Origin: Actinostola sp. cb2023 | Lineage: Eukaryota; Cnidaria; Anthozoa; Actiniaria; Actinostolidae | NCBI GenBank assembly: GCA_033675265.1 | Contig: JAUJYZ010000783.1 | Span: 124,001-188,000 of the forward strand | Length of the DNA stretch: 64,000 bases | Direction: 5' to 3' | Shown: one piece after another, positions 45,336-56,179 of the stretch | Layout of the letters: each line of letters starts with the position of its first letter | Position numbering within the stretch: position 1 is the stretch's first letter | The notes under the pieces: model-generated | Seen by the model: the letters and a program-made list of their open reading frames with translations, nothing else | Database searches by the model: none | Told to the model about the DNA's origin: nothing | Position numbers and translations under genes: made by a program

Positions 45336-48300
45336 ATATGATTCAGAGAAAAGTGACAGTGAGATGGATATTGACAAAGAACCAGTAATTGATGATTCAG
45401 ATGTTGTCTATAATAAGGAAACAGATACAAACAGTTTTCTTCCAAATAGTGAGAATAATCAGCTGGAATTGAATGCAATTCAAAAAGAACTAAATGCAGG
45501 AAAAATTAATTGGCCTTCTGTTGTAAATGAACCTATCAATGAATTCACCACACCCTTCTTAGCTACGATGGCATTTCCTACGTTGTTCCCAGATGGTAAA
45601 GGTGATCCCACCAATCCGTGCTTGTTGAGAGATGTTACATTTCCTAATAGAATAAAACATCTTATCAAGGTTGCGGAGCTAATTGATGAAAATTGGTGTT
45701 ATAGGTTTGCCAGCCACCCCAGATTTTCTTATTGGGCTTTAAATATGATTCAAAGAAGACGTACATTGCAGCAAAGTAGTATTTTCTTAAAACAAAATCC
45801 TGGTGAATCACATCTCACCATTGAAGAATTACGTGAGATGGCATCAAATAATAGTTCTTCAGATTTCATGTCTAAACTTTCACGGTATGTGAGTAATGTT
45901 ACTGGTAGTTCAGCATATTGGCATAAGGTGAGAGAGGATTTGAAAGCAATAATTGATCACAGGGGTGTTCCTACCTTATTCTTCACATTTTCGTCAGCTG
46001 ATATGCATTGGCCTAACTTACACTCCATGTTCAAACATCAAACTACTGAATTAACTAATGAAGAGAGAAGACAAAATGTGATAAACAATCCTCACATAGC
46101 TGACTGGTTTTTTACAAAACGCCTAGAAAGCTTCATTAAACACTGGCTGTATGACACTCTTGAAGCTGAATGGCATTGGTATAGATATGAATACCAAGCA
46201 AGAGGAAGTATCCATTGTCATGGCGTAGCCAAGTTAAAAAGTGATCCAGGATTATGTAACCTTACAGATATAGCTTTAAAAGGCTTTTTAGCAGAAAAGA
46301 ATGTATTAGACAATCTTACATCTGTTGATCCAACAATGAAGCTGCATATTGAAGAGGGTAAAAAAGTAAGTGAACAAGTTTGTGATTATGTTGACAGTTT
46401 GCTGTCAACCAATAACCCAGAATTACCAGAACATGGAAACTGGATGAAACCTAATGTACATCCTTGTAAGAAATTTGCTAAAAATATATCAGACTCTGAA
46501 CTTGAAAGTGATTATGTAGACCTCATTAACACAGTTCAACGACATACGCAATGTAGCAGTAGATATTGTTTAAAACGAACACAGGAAGAAGCTGAGTTAA
46601 AGTGTCGCTTTAAATACCCTTTTGAGCTCTGCAATAAAACCCGACTAGAGTTTGAACCTGTACATACTAAGGATAAAACACTGAAATACAGGGTTAAAAT
46701 TGTCACCCAAAGAAATGATCCAAGATTGAATAACCACCAGAGAATTCAACTTCAAGGATGGAGAGCCAATTGTGATATTCAGATAATTATTGACCATCAT
46801 GCTTGTGTTGAATATCTTACCAAATATGCCGCCAAAGGTGAACCAAAATCACCAATGTTAAGAGATACATTTAGCTCTGTCATGAAAAATGTTGGTTCCT
46901 GCTCGGATCCACAGAAAGCAATGAAAAAAATCATGATGAAAACTCTTGGAGAAAGAGACTTCAGTGCTCAAGAAACAATGCATCTCTTACTGTCATTAAA
47001 ATTGTACAGCTCCTCATTCACAGTTATACCTGTAAGCTTAAATGGATCACGAAGAGTACAAACCCTTGTAAAAACAGATAGTTGTTGCACAAGTGATTCT
47101 ATTCTAGACTCTTATGCAAAACGTGTTTGCTTTCAACACCAGTTCCCTGATATCATGGAAGTCAATTTTCTCGAATTTGCAGCTAAATATAAGGTTGTGA
47201 AAGGAAAACTTCAACATCACTCTAGCAACATAGTTCCTAGAATATTCCCCTGTTATTCATCCAATGCAAGAGGAGAAAAGTATGGAACATATTGTAGATA
47301 TCAACTTTTGAAATACAAGCCATGGAAAAATAATGTTGACGATGCTTGGAACAATTTAGCCCCTGATGATAACACTTATATCAGTGAATGGCATAGATTT
47401 TTGAAAACTTCTTATGCCCAAAAACATGTGCCAGATTGGTATGAAAAATTTCACAGTGTTTTAGAAAATATGGAACTTGCAAAACATGAATTAGCTGAAA
47501 GTGCAGACTTGAAGCAAGATGAATGGATGATTCTATCAGATTATCACAATTCTGCGAAAAACTTCAATGGTAAAGATGTAAACAATGTGATATATAACTG
47601 CCAATTGGAAAGCTTGGGGTACTCTCAACAGGTGATTGGGGAGATGCCCAACTGGGTTAAATCTGAGAAAAATAAATATGTTGAGATAACAACTGATGAG
47701 ATGCTACAAGTGGATATCAAATGTTTAAGCGAGAAGCAAAAACTGGCATATGACATAGTAACAACTCATTCTGATCAGCATAACAATGATCAACCTCTTT
47801 TGCTTATTATCAATGGTGTTGCTGGGACAGGAAAAAGCTACTTAATAAATGCTATTAGAAAATACCTTAAAGACAGGTGTGTTATTACAGCAACTACTGG
47901 TAAGGCTTCATACAATGTTAATGGCATTACAGTTCATTCTCTGTTGCATCTTCCAGTTGCATCCCAATCTCACAAAGATTTAACTGGCATGGGACTTGTA
48001 AATTTACAAAATAGACTTGGCAATATTGAATACATTCTCATAGATGAATATTCCATGCTTGGTCAAATTACATTTGGCTGGATTGACAGACGTTGTCGAC
48101 AAGCAACAGGCCAAAATGATATGTTATTTGGTGGCAAATCAATAATACTAATTGGAGATCCTGCTCAATTACCACCAGTGGGTGATAAACCACTGTATCA
48201 TTCTTACCCATCAAATTCAATAGGCGAGCAAGGGTATTATGCTTATCATATGTTTAACAAAGTTGTACTGCTGACTGTTAATCAGAGAGTGCAGGGTTCA

Positions 48301-49101
48301 GATGCTGGACAAGTTAGATTCCGCGACCTTTTATTGCGTCTTCGTAGTGGAAATTCAACTGATAATGATTGGAAACTTTTATTGACAAGACAACCAACAT
48401 GTGTTGCTGACCTAGACAGTTTTAAGCATGTAACAAGACTATATTTCACCAATGAAGAAGTAGCAAAATACAATTATACTAGGCTAACACAACTTCAATG
48501 TCCAATTGCAACGATTTATGCTAGGCATTCAAGTGAGAAAGCTAAAATAATTAAACCTCAAGATTTTTATGGATTAGAACCACAACTGCTCATTGCCAAA
48601 GGTGCTCTTGTCATGCTTACAATGAACTTATGGGCTTCTGTTGGCTTATGTAATGAAGCAAAGGGAACAGTTATAAACATTATTTATCAACCTAATCACC
48701 AGCCACCAGACCTGCCAATAGCAGTCATAGTAAAATTTCACAACTATAAAGGTCCATCTTTGTCAGGCTACCCCTCCTGTGTTCCAATTTCACCAATAAC
48801 TGTTTCAGTTCATTCTGAACATGAAAGACAACAACTACCTTTAAGACTAGCCTGGGCACTAACAATACATAAAAGCCAAGGAATGACACTGACAAAATCC
48901 TGGGTAGACATTGGGAAAAAGGAATCTACTCTAGGAATTACATATGTGGCCATAAGTCGAGTAAGAAACCTTTCTTCCCTAGTAATTGAGCCGATGACAT
49001 TAGAAAGGTTAAAAAACATTAAGAAAATGCCAACTTTAAAATACCGGCTGACGGAGGAGAAACGATTGTTGCAAATTTCAAGACAGACTGTAACAGTTTG
49101 A
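45328..49101 (+). CDS. Helitron Rep endonuclease/Pif1-like helicase (RepHel), main body
   Basis: 1257 codons, uninterrupted. The Rep part has the HUH signature RGSIHCHG at residue about 292 and the Tyr motif [10 protein letters not shown] at about 493, for nicking and joining of single strands. The SF1 helicase part has Walker [12 protein letters not shown] at about 829, Walker [11 protein letters not shown] at about 905, [12 protein letters not shown], and motif VI-like [13 protein letters not shown] near the end with VAISRVRN. In rolling-circle transposition it nicks, unwinds and rejoins. Start is uncertain since the natural N-terminus lies upstream at 43821; without that it lacks the OTU and Zn regions. 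Codons are AT-rich, unlike the neighbouring Polinton genes, which supports a separate origin. Confidence 0.88.
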   Translation: MTEYDSEKSDSEMDIDKEPVIDDSDVVYNKETDTNSFLPNSENNQLELNAIQKELNAGKINWPSVVNEPINEFTTPFLATMAFPTLFPDGKGDPTNPCLLRDVTFPNRIKHLIKVAELIDENWCYRFASHPRFSYWALNMIQRRRTLQQSSIFLKQNPGESHLTIEELREMASNNSSSDFMSKLSRYVSNVTGSSAYWHKVREDLKAIIDHRGVPTLFFTFSSADMHWPNLHSMFKHQTTELTNEERRQNVINNPHIADWFFTKRLESFIKHWLYDTLEAEWHWYRYEYQARGSIHCHGVAKLKSDPGLCNLTDIALKGFLAEKNVLDNLTSVDPTMKLHIEEGKKVSEQVCDYVDSLLSTNNPELPEHGNWMKPNVHPCKKFAKNISDSELESDYVDLINTVQRHTQCSSRYCLKRTQEEAELKCRFKYPFELCNKTRLEFEPVHTKDKTLKYRVKIVTQRNDPRLNNHQRIQLQGWRANCDIQIIIDHHACVEYLTKYAAKGEPKSPMLRDTFSSVMKNVGSCSDPQKAMKKIMMKTLGERDFSAQETMHLLLSLKLYSSSFTVIPVSLNGSRRVQTLVKTDSCCTSDSILDSYAKRVCFQHQFPDIMEVNFLEFAAKYKVVKGKLQHHSSNIVPRIFPCYSSNARGEKYGTYCRYQLLKYKPWKNNVDDAWNNLAPDDNTYISEWHRFLKTSYAQKHVPDWYEKFHSVLENMELAKHELAESADLKQDEWMILSDYHNSAKNFNGKDVNNVIYNCQLESLGYSQQVIGEMPNWVKSEKNKYVEITTDEMLQVDIKCLSEKQKLAYDIVTTHSDQHNNDQPLLLIINGVAGTGKSYLINAIRKYLKDRCVITATTGKASYNVNGITVHSLLHLPVASQSHKDLTGMGLVNLQNRLGNIEYILIDEYSMLGQITFGWIDRRCRQATGQNDMLFGGKSIILIGDPAQLPPVGDKPLYHSYPSNSIGEQGYYAYHMFNKVVLLTVNQRVQGSDAGQVRFRDLLLRLRSGNSTDNDWKLLLTRQPTCVADLDSFKHVTRLYFTNEEVAKYNYTRLTQLQCPIATIYARHSSEKAKIIKPQDFYGLEPQLLIAKGALVMLTMNLWASVGLCNEAKGTVINIIYQPNHQPPDLPIAVIVKFHNYKGPSLSGYPSCVPISPITVSVHSEHERQQLPLRLAWALTIHKSQGMTLTKSWVDIGKKESTLGITYVAISRVRNLSSLVIEPMTLERLKNIKKMPTLKYRLTEEKRLLQISRQTVTV

Positions 49102-49533
49102 CATTTTTAAATGTAGGTACAAACTTTAATGTATTATATGTGTATAATAATGTTTTTTTGGGTTTCAACAGAAATATTCAGAATGGATCAAGCAAAATGT
49201 AAGTCCTGAGTAATACATATACTTTCCTAAATTCACTTTTTTTTAAATCATGTTCTTATGTAAAGCACAACATTTGTGAACTAGCCACAGTATAAAGTAG
49301 TACAGTGGAACCCCTCCTATTTCGTATGACTGTGAAAACCCATGGAACACGGCACGATCACGGCACAAATTTATTCGAAATCTCCAAACATCACTGCCAC
49401 TGCATGGCACCGTAACCACACTTTCTGTGCCGTAGGTTCTTCATTGCATTCTGCTCATTAATTATTCATGAATTCTTTAAATTTTCATAATTCGTTCTTC
49501 TTCTTGCAGACCAAGCAATACTAGGATATATGC
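49102..49533. other. Spacer between RepHel and RPA-like gene
   Basis: 432 bases with a possible leader exon of the RPA gene: an acceptor TTCTTCTTGCAG ends near 49510 and is followed by coding-like sequence. A short ATGGATCAAGCAAAATGTAAGT at about 49182 could be the first exon with donor GTAAGT. Confidence 0.4.
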
Positions 49534-50558
49534 TTGTCGCCATTGAAAACAAGCAACAACGACAATCAATACTTTGATTTGCAGTTTCAAACCGCGTCCA
49601 AAATCTACAGAGCTGTATGCTTCTCTCCCGAGAAGCATAAAGAATTCAAATCCAAAATGGAAGCCACTTCCCCAGTGAAGCTACTGCGATGCCAAAAACG
49701 AAAGAGTGCGCATATACTGGAGAGGAAGAGATTCATGTCAATAAGAAATCAAGAATTGCTGAACCCACGGATGCTGAAATTGACTTTGACTTTAAGCAAA
49801 ATGGTGCCGCATCGTCTACAACAACGACAACCTACACAGATATTGTAGACTTGACAAAAAAGCAAGGTTGCAGGGGAGTTAATGCAAAGGGAAGAATAAC
49901 CTTTAATGGCAGTGTCGAAACAATGATGTCAAAAGGAAAAACCCTACTGAAACAGGAAGCGTGCTTCACAGATGAAACCGGATCAATACGACTAGTTCTA
50001 TGGGAAAGTGATATTGCCAAAATTAACTCTGGGCAAACCTTCAGCTTAATGAAGAGCAAACTAAAAAGTTTTGACAACAAAAACTATTTAACTCTGAATA
50101 TCAAATCAATAATACAGCCCATGGATATAGCAATCAATAGACCAGATGATGACACACTAATGATGGAAAATCAGCTGAAAACTATCAACTGTCCTGCAGA
50201 TACAGTTCAAAGTGTTAGCACATACCTGTCCTGCAACAGCTGCAGAACAAAAATTGTGCCACATGAAAACCACAACATTGCAAAATGCGATGAATGTGGA
50301 CTACTATCCCAACTGGTTGTCAAGTGTAAATCAAGACGTTTTGCACAAGTCCTCTTCAATACAGAAGACATTGCTAAAGTTTCTCTCAAGCTCTTCGACG
50401 ACAAGCTCGAGAGCTTACATGCCTTCCAACCACAAGACGGCAAGCCCTTCAGTGAATTATCTGAAGATGACATCATAGAATTACTGCTGACTGCAGAAGG
50501 AACAGTTGTATACAATAGTAAGAACAATGTAGTCAACATCAAGCAGAAAAGGGATTAA
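49534..50558 (+). pseudogene. RPA70-like single-strand DNA-binding protein of the Helitron
   Basis: The N-terminal stretch TASKIYRAVCFSPEKHKEF is in one frame (49534 on). At about 49685 it shifts to the frame of 49689-50558. The body has an OB fold (RGVNAKGRITFNGSVETM through CFTDETGSIRLVLWESDIAK) at residues about 55-150 and a C-terminal Zn ribbon CNSCRTKIVPH with AKCDECG at about 178-205, as in the RPA large-subunit C-domain. RPA-like genes accompany many Helitrons and probably coat the displaced strand. Only one lesion, near the N-terminus, which could also be a spliced junction. Confidence 0.75.
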
Positions 50559-50601
50559 ACCTAAAACCACTCTTAGTACTGCCATAAGTACATGGACATA
50601 T

Positions 50602-51186
50602 ATTCCAAAACAAATTATAATCACAAGAAAATTATTTACATATTACCATATTTTGAAGAATATAATGTTGCTGTTATTAGATTATGCAATGATACAAATA
50701 CCATTGAACATGGCACACTAATAATAATTATTTGCATTTTACATCAAGATTTTTAGTTAATCACTTGAAAATTTCACTAATGATTCTACAATAACCAATA
50801 TTATTGATTACATTTTTATGAACCAATTTTTGTTATTGTTTGTAAACTGTTACAGTTCAAAGGGGTATTACATGCATGTGTTCATCAAATCATGTTGATA
50901 CCTCAAAAAAATTTATAGTATATTTTTCCAAAAAAAAATAATCACAAGAAAATTATTTACATATTAGCATATTTTGAAGAATATAATGTTGCTGTTATTA
51001 AATTAAGCAATGATACAAATACCATTGAACATGGGGACACTTATAATAATTATTTACATTTTACATCAAGATTTATAGTTAATCAGTTGAAAATTTTAAT
51101 TTTATGTACCAATTTTGATTATTGTTTATTAACTGTTACAGTTGAAAAAGGGATTACATGTATGTGTTCATCAAATCATTTTACAT
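50602..51186. repeat. 321-bp tandem duplication in the Helitron 3' region
   Basis: TCACAAGAAAATTATTTACA at 50621 recurs at 50942, with about 260 bases of matching AT-rich sequence including TTTGAAGAATATAATGTTGC and TTACATG(C/T)ATGTGTTCATC. It is noncoding. Confidence 0.8.
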
Positions 51187-51246
51187 TGTAGTAAGTCATT
51201 TTGGGGATTTTTGGTACAATTAATTCAGTTGCAGTTCAATAAATTC

Positions 51247-51290
51247 CCTGGAATCCAGAGGCTCATCTGTTGGGCCAATGGATTCCAGGG
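51247..51290. repeat. 12-bp stem hairpin near the presumed Helitron 3' end
   Basis: CCCTGGAATCCA and TGGATTCCAGGG pair perfectly over 12 bases with a 20-base loop. Helitron 3' ends carry a short hairpin just inside the terminus; this is the best candidate. No CTRR follows within 15 bases. Confidence 0.55.
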
Positions 51291-51299
51291 TATATTGAA

Positions 51300-51958
51300 T
51301 AAAGAAACCTTTAAACAAATGTTGGTATTGATGCCTTATTTATTGTAATTCATTATCAATAAGCTTATATTCAAAATCAACTCTTGACAATCTGCACCCT
51401 CTTTTCCTCACCAAAACGGCAGCACTCACTTCCCATTGGGTATACTAGTTATAAATGTATATACTAAATGGATTTAGAAAATAAAACACTTTGAAGAAAA
51501 ACGTGTGATTGTTTTGTGTTTAAAAAACGTGACCCCCTTATAGTATATATTTTCTTTGTTCTCAAAATGAACAAACGGGGAAAAAATGGCCCCTGTGGCC
51601 CTCTTTCTTTTGTTCTCAAAATTAAATGAACGTGAAAAAGTGTCGGTAGTGTCGGTCGTGTCGGTCCTGTCCCCTATTTCATTATTCCCAAAGTGAATAA
51701 ACGCGAAAAAATGTAAAATGAAATTTTGTAAGTGAATTTTTTTTTTTGTTTGTTTGTTTTTCATAATTTTTTTTTTGGTGTGGATTTTTTTTAAATGAAC
51801 TATTTGAGAGATTTTTTATTTTTTATGTATGTGTGAATTTTTTTCAAAACGTTAATTTTTATTTTCATAATTTTTTTTTTTTTTTGTGTGTGAAAAAAAA
51901 ATTTATCGTGAAGGTAAAGCTTAAAAGAGAGGTGATTTCTAACTTGTATTCATTTACG
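51300..51958. other. AT- and T-rich flank upstream of the ATPase
   Basis: Contains T runs and three TGTCGGT units at 51641-51672. Polinton sequence resumes somewhere here. The apparent N-terminal extension of the ATPase frame (51833-51958) is a T-rich Phe-laden readthrough and is not counted. Confidence 0.4.
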
Positions 51959-52795
51959 ATGGTGCGGCGAAAACGAAAAGACTGTCCCATCCCAGGGTGT
52001 ATTAAAACTCAACTGTTGAGACTGTCCGATCATTTAGCTAAAGTTCACATGCTCAATTCTGATGAACGTAAACCTTGGTTAGAACGTGCGCGAATTAAAC
52101 ATATATGCGATCAACAATTCAATAATGACTTAGTGTTCAATCAACCACCGTCTGCAATGGATGTCTCGTTCAAAAACCCAACCAATATTCAGGTGTGTGG
52201 ACCAACCTGTTGTGGGAAATCGTATTGGACTGAAAACCTTTCACGACATGCGGATAAACTGTTTACACATCCCATTCATAAGATTGTCTATTGTTATGGA
52301 GAATTTCAACCGCGGTTTCTCATCATGGAACGTGAAATTCCAAACCTTCAATTCATTCAAGGATTTCCAGAGGACATCTATTCCCTCTTTGATAAGAACG
52401 CAGGCCTTTTGGTGTTAGACGATCTGATGCGAGAGAGTAGTACAAATGACGCCATGATGAACTTAATCACTCGAGGTTGTCATCATCGTAACATTTCAAC
52501 CATCTTCCTGGTTCAAAACATGTTTAGTGGAAACAAACACTCCAGAACCATTTCTCTGAACACCCATTACATCGTGTGTTTTAAAAACCCCAGAGATTCT
52601 TTAGGGGTGTCTACTTTAGCCCGACAAGCATTTCCTAGAGCTGTTCCTTATGTAATGGAGAGTTTTGAAGACGCAACCAAACAACCTTACGGTTATTTAC
52701 TTTTTGATTTGCATCCTTCCACACCTGACAACATTAGACTTCGAACCTCCATTTTCCCGGTTGAGCAGCAAGTAGCGTACGTAAAACGCATATAA
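51959..52795 (+). CDS. FtsK/HerA-type genome-packaging ATPase (Polinton)
   Basis: 278 codons from ATG 51959 (MVRRKRKDCPIPGC). An N-terminal C2H2-like finger, CPIPGC with HLAKVH, occupies residues 9-31. Walker A CGPTCCGKSYW is at about 79 and Walker B GLLVLDDLM at about 150, followed by TIFLVQNMF, a sensor-like strand. It is the A32-like packaging ATPase that would load DNA into a capsid. The frame is intact. Upstream Met codons were ignored because of their low-complexity context. It is followed by two small Polinton genes with little spacing. Confidence 0.85.
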   Translation: MVRRKRKDCPIPGCIKTQLLRLSDHLAKVHMLNSDERKPWLERARIKHICDQQFNNDLVFNQPPSAMDVSFKNPTNIQVCGPTCCGKSYWTENLSRHADKLFTHPIHKIVYCYGEFQPRFLIMEREIPNLQFIQGFPEDIYSLFDKNAGLLVLDDLMRESSTNDAMMNLITRGCHHRNISTIFLVQNMFSGNKHSRTISLNTHYIVCFKNPRDSLGVSTLARQAFPRAVPYVMESFEDATKQPYGYLLFDLHPSTPDNIRLRTSIFPVEQQVAYVKRI

Positions 52796-52828
52796 ACTGC
52801 AACACATGAGAAACTCAATCATTTGATC

Positions 52829-53155
52829 ATGTCTCAGCGGATGAGACACAACGCCGATCTTTTACGCGTATTGGCTCGTGCAAGTAAAAAACAGAGAAAG
52901 GCGATTTTAGAAACGTGTCACATCGACTTAGTCAAGTGTCTTGCTGAAATTTCACTGAACGTACTTGAAGGAGTGGTGCCCATCAGCCCCACACAGAAAA
53001 AGAAACTGAAACGTTACAAGTCGCTCTTGAGGTCGTTGGCCGATAAAAAAGTGTCTTTGAAGACAAAGAAAACTAAGTTGAACCAGAGTGGTGGTAATTT
53101 ATTGACATTACTCCTGCCTCCTGTACTGTCAGCACTTGGAAGCTTACTTTTATAA
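52829..53155 (+). CDS. Small conserved basic Polinton protein
   Basis: 108 codons from ATG 52829 (MSQRMRHNADLLRVL). Helical basic body (KKQRKAILETCHIDLV), then a Lys-rich stretch and a hydrophobic Gly-containing C-terminus LLPPVLSALGSLLL. The same pattern, a basic helix plus a short hydrophobic tail, recurs in this position in cnidarian Polintons as I recall it. The function is unknown; a role like adenoviral mu or a small virion protein is conceivable. Intact; the stop overlaps by only a base or two with the next gene's ATG (53157). Confidence 0.6.
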   Translation: MSQRMRHNADLLRVLARASKKQRKAILETCHIDLVKCLAEISLNVLEGVVPISPTQKKKLKRYKSLLRSLADKKVSLKTKKTKLNQSGGNLLTLLLPPVLSALGSLLL

Positions 53156-53156
53156 A

Positions 53157-53941
53157 ATGAAGCACAGACGCAAAATGCTGTTGGTCCCTGAAGAGGTCAT
53201 GCGTTTGATTCAACAAAAAACAGACCTACAAACCTCACCGCTGGTGAAGTCAATGAGTTCACTCAACCAGCAAATGAACCAAACCCTAACCGATTCCAAT
53301 GTACCTGATGACATCAAACTCAAAAATCATGAACAATTGTTTAATCGTTACATGAATCTACAAGAACAACGAGAGTTACATCCCCACCGTGAAAATTCAC
53401 TCTGAATTTACAACACCACAGGGATCCCAACAACCACAGGGATCCCAACAAACTCAAGAACAACAAACTCAACCCATTTCAGATTCTGAGATTTTGACCA
53501 CGGTTCCTAAAAAGTATCGAAGTCAAGCTGAAGGCTTGCTGCGCTGGGTGAAAAAAACTCCCGAGGCGGTCAAGTGGGATGACAGGGGTGTGGTCTCTTT
53601 GGTACGGTACCCCCATTCAGGGCTCAAGCATATCGGATTTAGTCAACGACGTTGTGAGAACACGAAGAGGGTTTTCTCCCACCGGAAGAGATGATTTTAC
53701 CCGAGTTCTGGCCAAGTTAAACACCCCCGAGGACTTTATACGAAACGAGGGCAGAAGAAAATTGATGGCCTTGCATAAAATAGAAGATATTCTACCCCCC
53801 TCTACACCTTCTTTGCCCACCCTTCAACCCAGTCCTCCCAGTCGACCTAGAAAACGACTGATTTCTCCCACCTTACAGAGGAGAGGACTGAAGGGTCCCC
53901 CTCCAGGAAAGAGAGGTCTGGAATGGATTTCCTATGATTAA
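53157..53941 (+). pseudogene. Conserved Polinton protein split by two frameshifts
   Basis: The N-terminus MKHRRKMLLVPEEVMRLIQQ begins at 53157 and runs open to 53405. It shifts to the frame of 53389-53694, which carries Gln/Thr/Pro repeats (GSQQPQGSQQTQ) and KKYRSQAEGLLRWVKKTPEA, then to the frame of 53579-53941, which has SISDLVNDVVRTRRGFSP and a Pro/Arg-rich end. From memory, the same order is one protein of about 260 residues in other cnidarian Polintons; its function is unknown. Frame order (0, +1, +2) shows two separate indels. Confidence 0.55.
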
Positions 53942-53982
53942 TTTATTGTAACCAAGAAACGAATAAAAATGTTTCAAGTGCT

Positions 53983-54432
53983 TTATTGTCTCATTTTCTT
54001 CATTACAAATTCATAGACCGAGTGGTCGTTGTGCTGTTTGTCTGAACTAAATACGTTTACAGTGGACGTCATGCTCACACCACGCGCTCGGTGCATTACA
54101 TAAAATACACAATATTCCCCACAGACAGCCGTAAAAGGGCTCTGCAGTTTTTTGGGGTTGAAGGTTTTATTTGTAGTTTTATTTGAGAAAGTTTACAAAA
54201 TGTAGACTATAAAATTGGGGTGGGTGTCCGTAACTGTCAAAAAATTCACCCTGGTGTGGCGAGGTGAAATAAAACGCCACCCAGTGTTGTCCAGGTTTGG
54301 TATCAGGGTCTGTGTTGGCAATAAAACTGCAGGGAAAAAAGTCAATGGCTGTTTTCAGCAAACACCCCTCCAAACCTTTTTCTGGGTCATGGGGTCTTGT
54401 TGTATGACGTGTTCTATCTGTTTGGTATTCAT
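53983..54432 (-). pseudogene. Adenain-like cysteine protease (Polinton), two frameshifts
   Basis: The first Met is at 54432. The minus strand shows an N-terminal Gln-rich helix, a shift near 54358, then IANTDPDTKPGQHWVAFYF (catalytic His) and GEFFDSYGHPP (Asp of the triad). A second shift near 54180 leads to TAVCGEYCVFYVMHRARG with the catalytic Cys, ending near 53983. This is the maturation protease family of adenoviruses and Polintons, which cleaves capsid precursors. All three catalytic residues remain but in three frames. It lies downstream of the capsid protein on the same strand. Confidence 0.7.
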
Positions 54433-54448
54433 GTTGAGTGGTCGAAGG

Positions 54449-55718
54449 TCACGTGACGAGAATAGTCAATCTCCACAATTGATCCAAACTCTCCGTAGAC
54501 AATGAGGTTGACTGCGTTGGGTAGTCCGGTAGTGAACTGTATTTCCAGAGATACGTTCCCTTTCTGTTTCTGATTGAAGTGATCAGAGGAACCGCAGAGG
54601 TCGGGGTTAAATCAAAAGCCAAAATACCATAGCCTTTGTTGTAGTCTCCCCGTCCGATGTCGATCCCAGAGTCGGCAAACAGTCTCCCCGTTCCAGAAAA
54701 CAGGGACTGATAAGCTTCCATGAAATTGGTTTCCTTAGCTTGTGCTAGTTTTAAGGTGATGGGTTGGAATGGAATCATCTATCCGTCAATGGTTAGGGTA
54801 ACAGAATTCGCTTGATTCAATTTAAAATCGAAGGGGTTCTTTATATAACTTCCGTTAAAGGAATCAGAGTCCACCATGGCTAGGACCAACGCGTTTGGGT
54901 ACCAGCCCATTAAACAAATCACTCTTATGTATCGATGGGTTTCCTGAGGGTATCGTGTAGGTTTTACAGTCTACTCTTCGTATAGGGTATTTGGCATTCG
55001 CGCCCTTTTTCAGCTCGTTCAAGTGTTGTAACTGTAGGACAGGACTGACTTTCACGGTGCGAACTTTCAATACAGCTTTTGAATCACAATTTTGTAATTA
55101 GGGTTGGTCTCTCCCGACATCAAAGCGAACGCAGGGGTGTTGGGTGTTAATTTGATGGTGACGTTGACGTGATTTAGAAGGAGACGGTCACTGAACAGCA
55201 TGTCACAGTGTAAACCTCCAAACAAATCCACAATATAACTTTTTTGAGTGAACTTGTAGCGCGCTTTGAGTCCTGCGTTGGTTCCAGTTGTAGTACAATT
55301 TACACTTTCCATAGCACCTGCTGTGTCTTTGTAGTAAAGACCCCCGGTTAGAAGGGACTTTTTAGCTGCTGGACCATAGTTTAACAGAGTTTCTAGAATA
55401 CTTTTGTAACTGTAGGTTCCCGTTGATTGAGTGACTTGAATTCCGTTGAGAAACAAATCCATTGTCAAGGTCTGCCCCATCAGCTTTGGTCACTTTCACT
55501 TTGAGTAATATCATGGTCTTGGCTAAATCCAAATAATTTTCTGTTCCCACAATTTGAAACTCTATGGGTGCTGTTGCTGAAATAGCTGACACGGGTTGGT
55601 ACTCTATCCATTGCCCTTTGTCTAGAACGACTTGAGTTGCTGGTACTGTAAACAAATCTACTTCACTCTTGGTGCAGGGAATGGAGTGGGGGTGTACAAA
55701 GGCCATGTTAATCTCCAA
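54449..55718 (-). pseudogene. Major capsid protein (Polinton), several lesions
   Basis: Translation starts near 55706 with MAFVHPHSIPCTKSEVDLFT. The pieces are 55718-55480, 55480-55067 (ETLLNYGPAAKKSLLTGGLY, GGLHCDMLFSDRLLLNHVNV), 55070-54864 (KYPIRRVDCKTYTIPSG) and 54778-54449, separated by frameshifts near 55475, 55070 and 54890. An in-frame TAG lies just before 54778. The order of motifs matches, from memory, the family annotated F54H12.2-like, which is the double-jelly-roll capsid protein of Polintons. Total length about 420 residues is in range. It would have formed the virion shell. Not functional as it stands. Confidence 0.7.
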
Positions 55719-56178
55719 AAATGTATTTTTTAGTGGCGACTTTAATTCTTTTTATCACACCAACTGTCTGCGGTGCACGACGTTTTTTCTGTGGTGCTTT
55801 TTTCTGAGGAGCCTTTTTAGGTCTTTTCACGTTGCCGGTCTTGAGTGAAATGAGTTTTTGTTGTGGAGCCTTGCGTTTTAAACGTTTTGCTCCACTACCA
55901 CTTTGTGGAATGATGTGGTTCAAAGCTTGTCGTTTCATGTTGTTTGCCGTCTGTTGTAGTCTTGCTTGGGCTGAGTCTTTTAAATTATTCCCAGCTAGCA
56001 CATCTTGTGCGATGTTCATTCCAGTGTTGAGTGCGGCTTGACCGATTGATTTAGCCCCCTTCTGAAGGAAGGGGAATGCTTTTCTAGTTAGTGATTGAAA
56101 AAAGGAGCCGAGACCGTAACCCCTTTGAAAATGTCCACCGTGGAACACCATCATCTGTCCTCCTGGTTGTTTTACCAT
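55708..56178 (-). CDS. Basic core/minor virion protein (adenoviral pVI/pX-like)
   Basis: 156 codons. N-terminal GGHFQRGYGLGSFFQSLTRK, then an amphipathic helical block KGAKSIGQAALNTGMNIAQD, then a strongly basic tail with KKAPQKKAPQKKRRAPQ. A Gly-rich start, amphipathic helix and Lys/Arg-rich end are typical of adenovirus-type pVI or core proteins and their Polinton relatives. It overlaps slightly with the capsid frame at 55708-55718 and directly follows the penton gene. Open throughout. Confidence 0.6.
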   Translation of the reverse strand: MVKQPGGQMMVFHGGHFQRGYGLGSFFQSLTRKAFPFLQKGAKSIGQAALNTGMNIAQDVLAGNNLKDSAQARLQQTANNMKRQALNHIIPQSGSGAKRLKRKAPQQKLISLKTGNVKRPKKAPQKKAPQKKRRAPQTVGVIKRIKVATKKYIFGD

Positions 56179-56179
56179 T

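Larger units (their letters stand above)
42630..51300 (+). mobile_element. Helitron (OTU-containing, Helentron-like) nested in the Polinton
   Basis: The Rep/helicase protein with OTU domain plus a separate RPA-like gene is diagnostic of animal Helitron2/Helentron-type rolling-circle transposons. No Polinton is known to carry HUH Rep. It lies exactly between PolB and the ATPase of the Polinton. The boundaries are estimates: left soon after the PolB stop, right near a 12-bp hairpin at 51247-51290. I could not identify the classic TC...CTRR ends with certainty; Helentrons often lack them. Confidence 0.65.

Noticed and set aside
45114..45668. Minus-strand frames opposite the Helitron Rep
   Set aside because: Antisense shadows with no motif.
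51833..51958. Extended N-terminus of the packaging ATPase
   Set aside because: Phe/Asn/Lys-rich translation of T- and A-runs; the ATG at 51959 gives a normal start just before the Zn finger.
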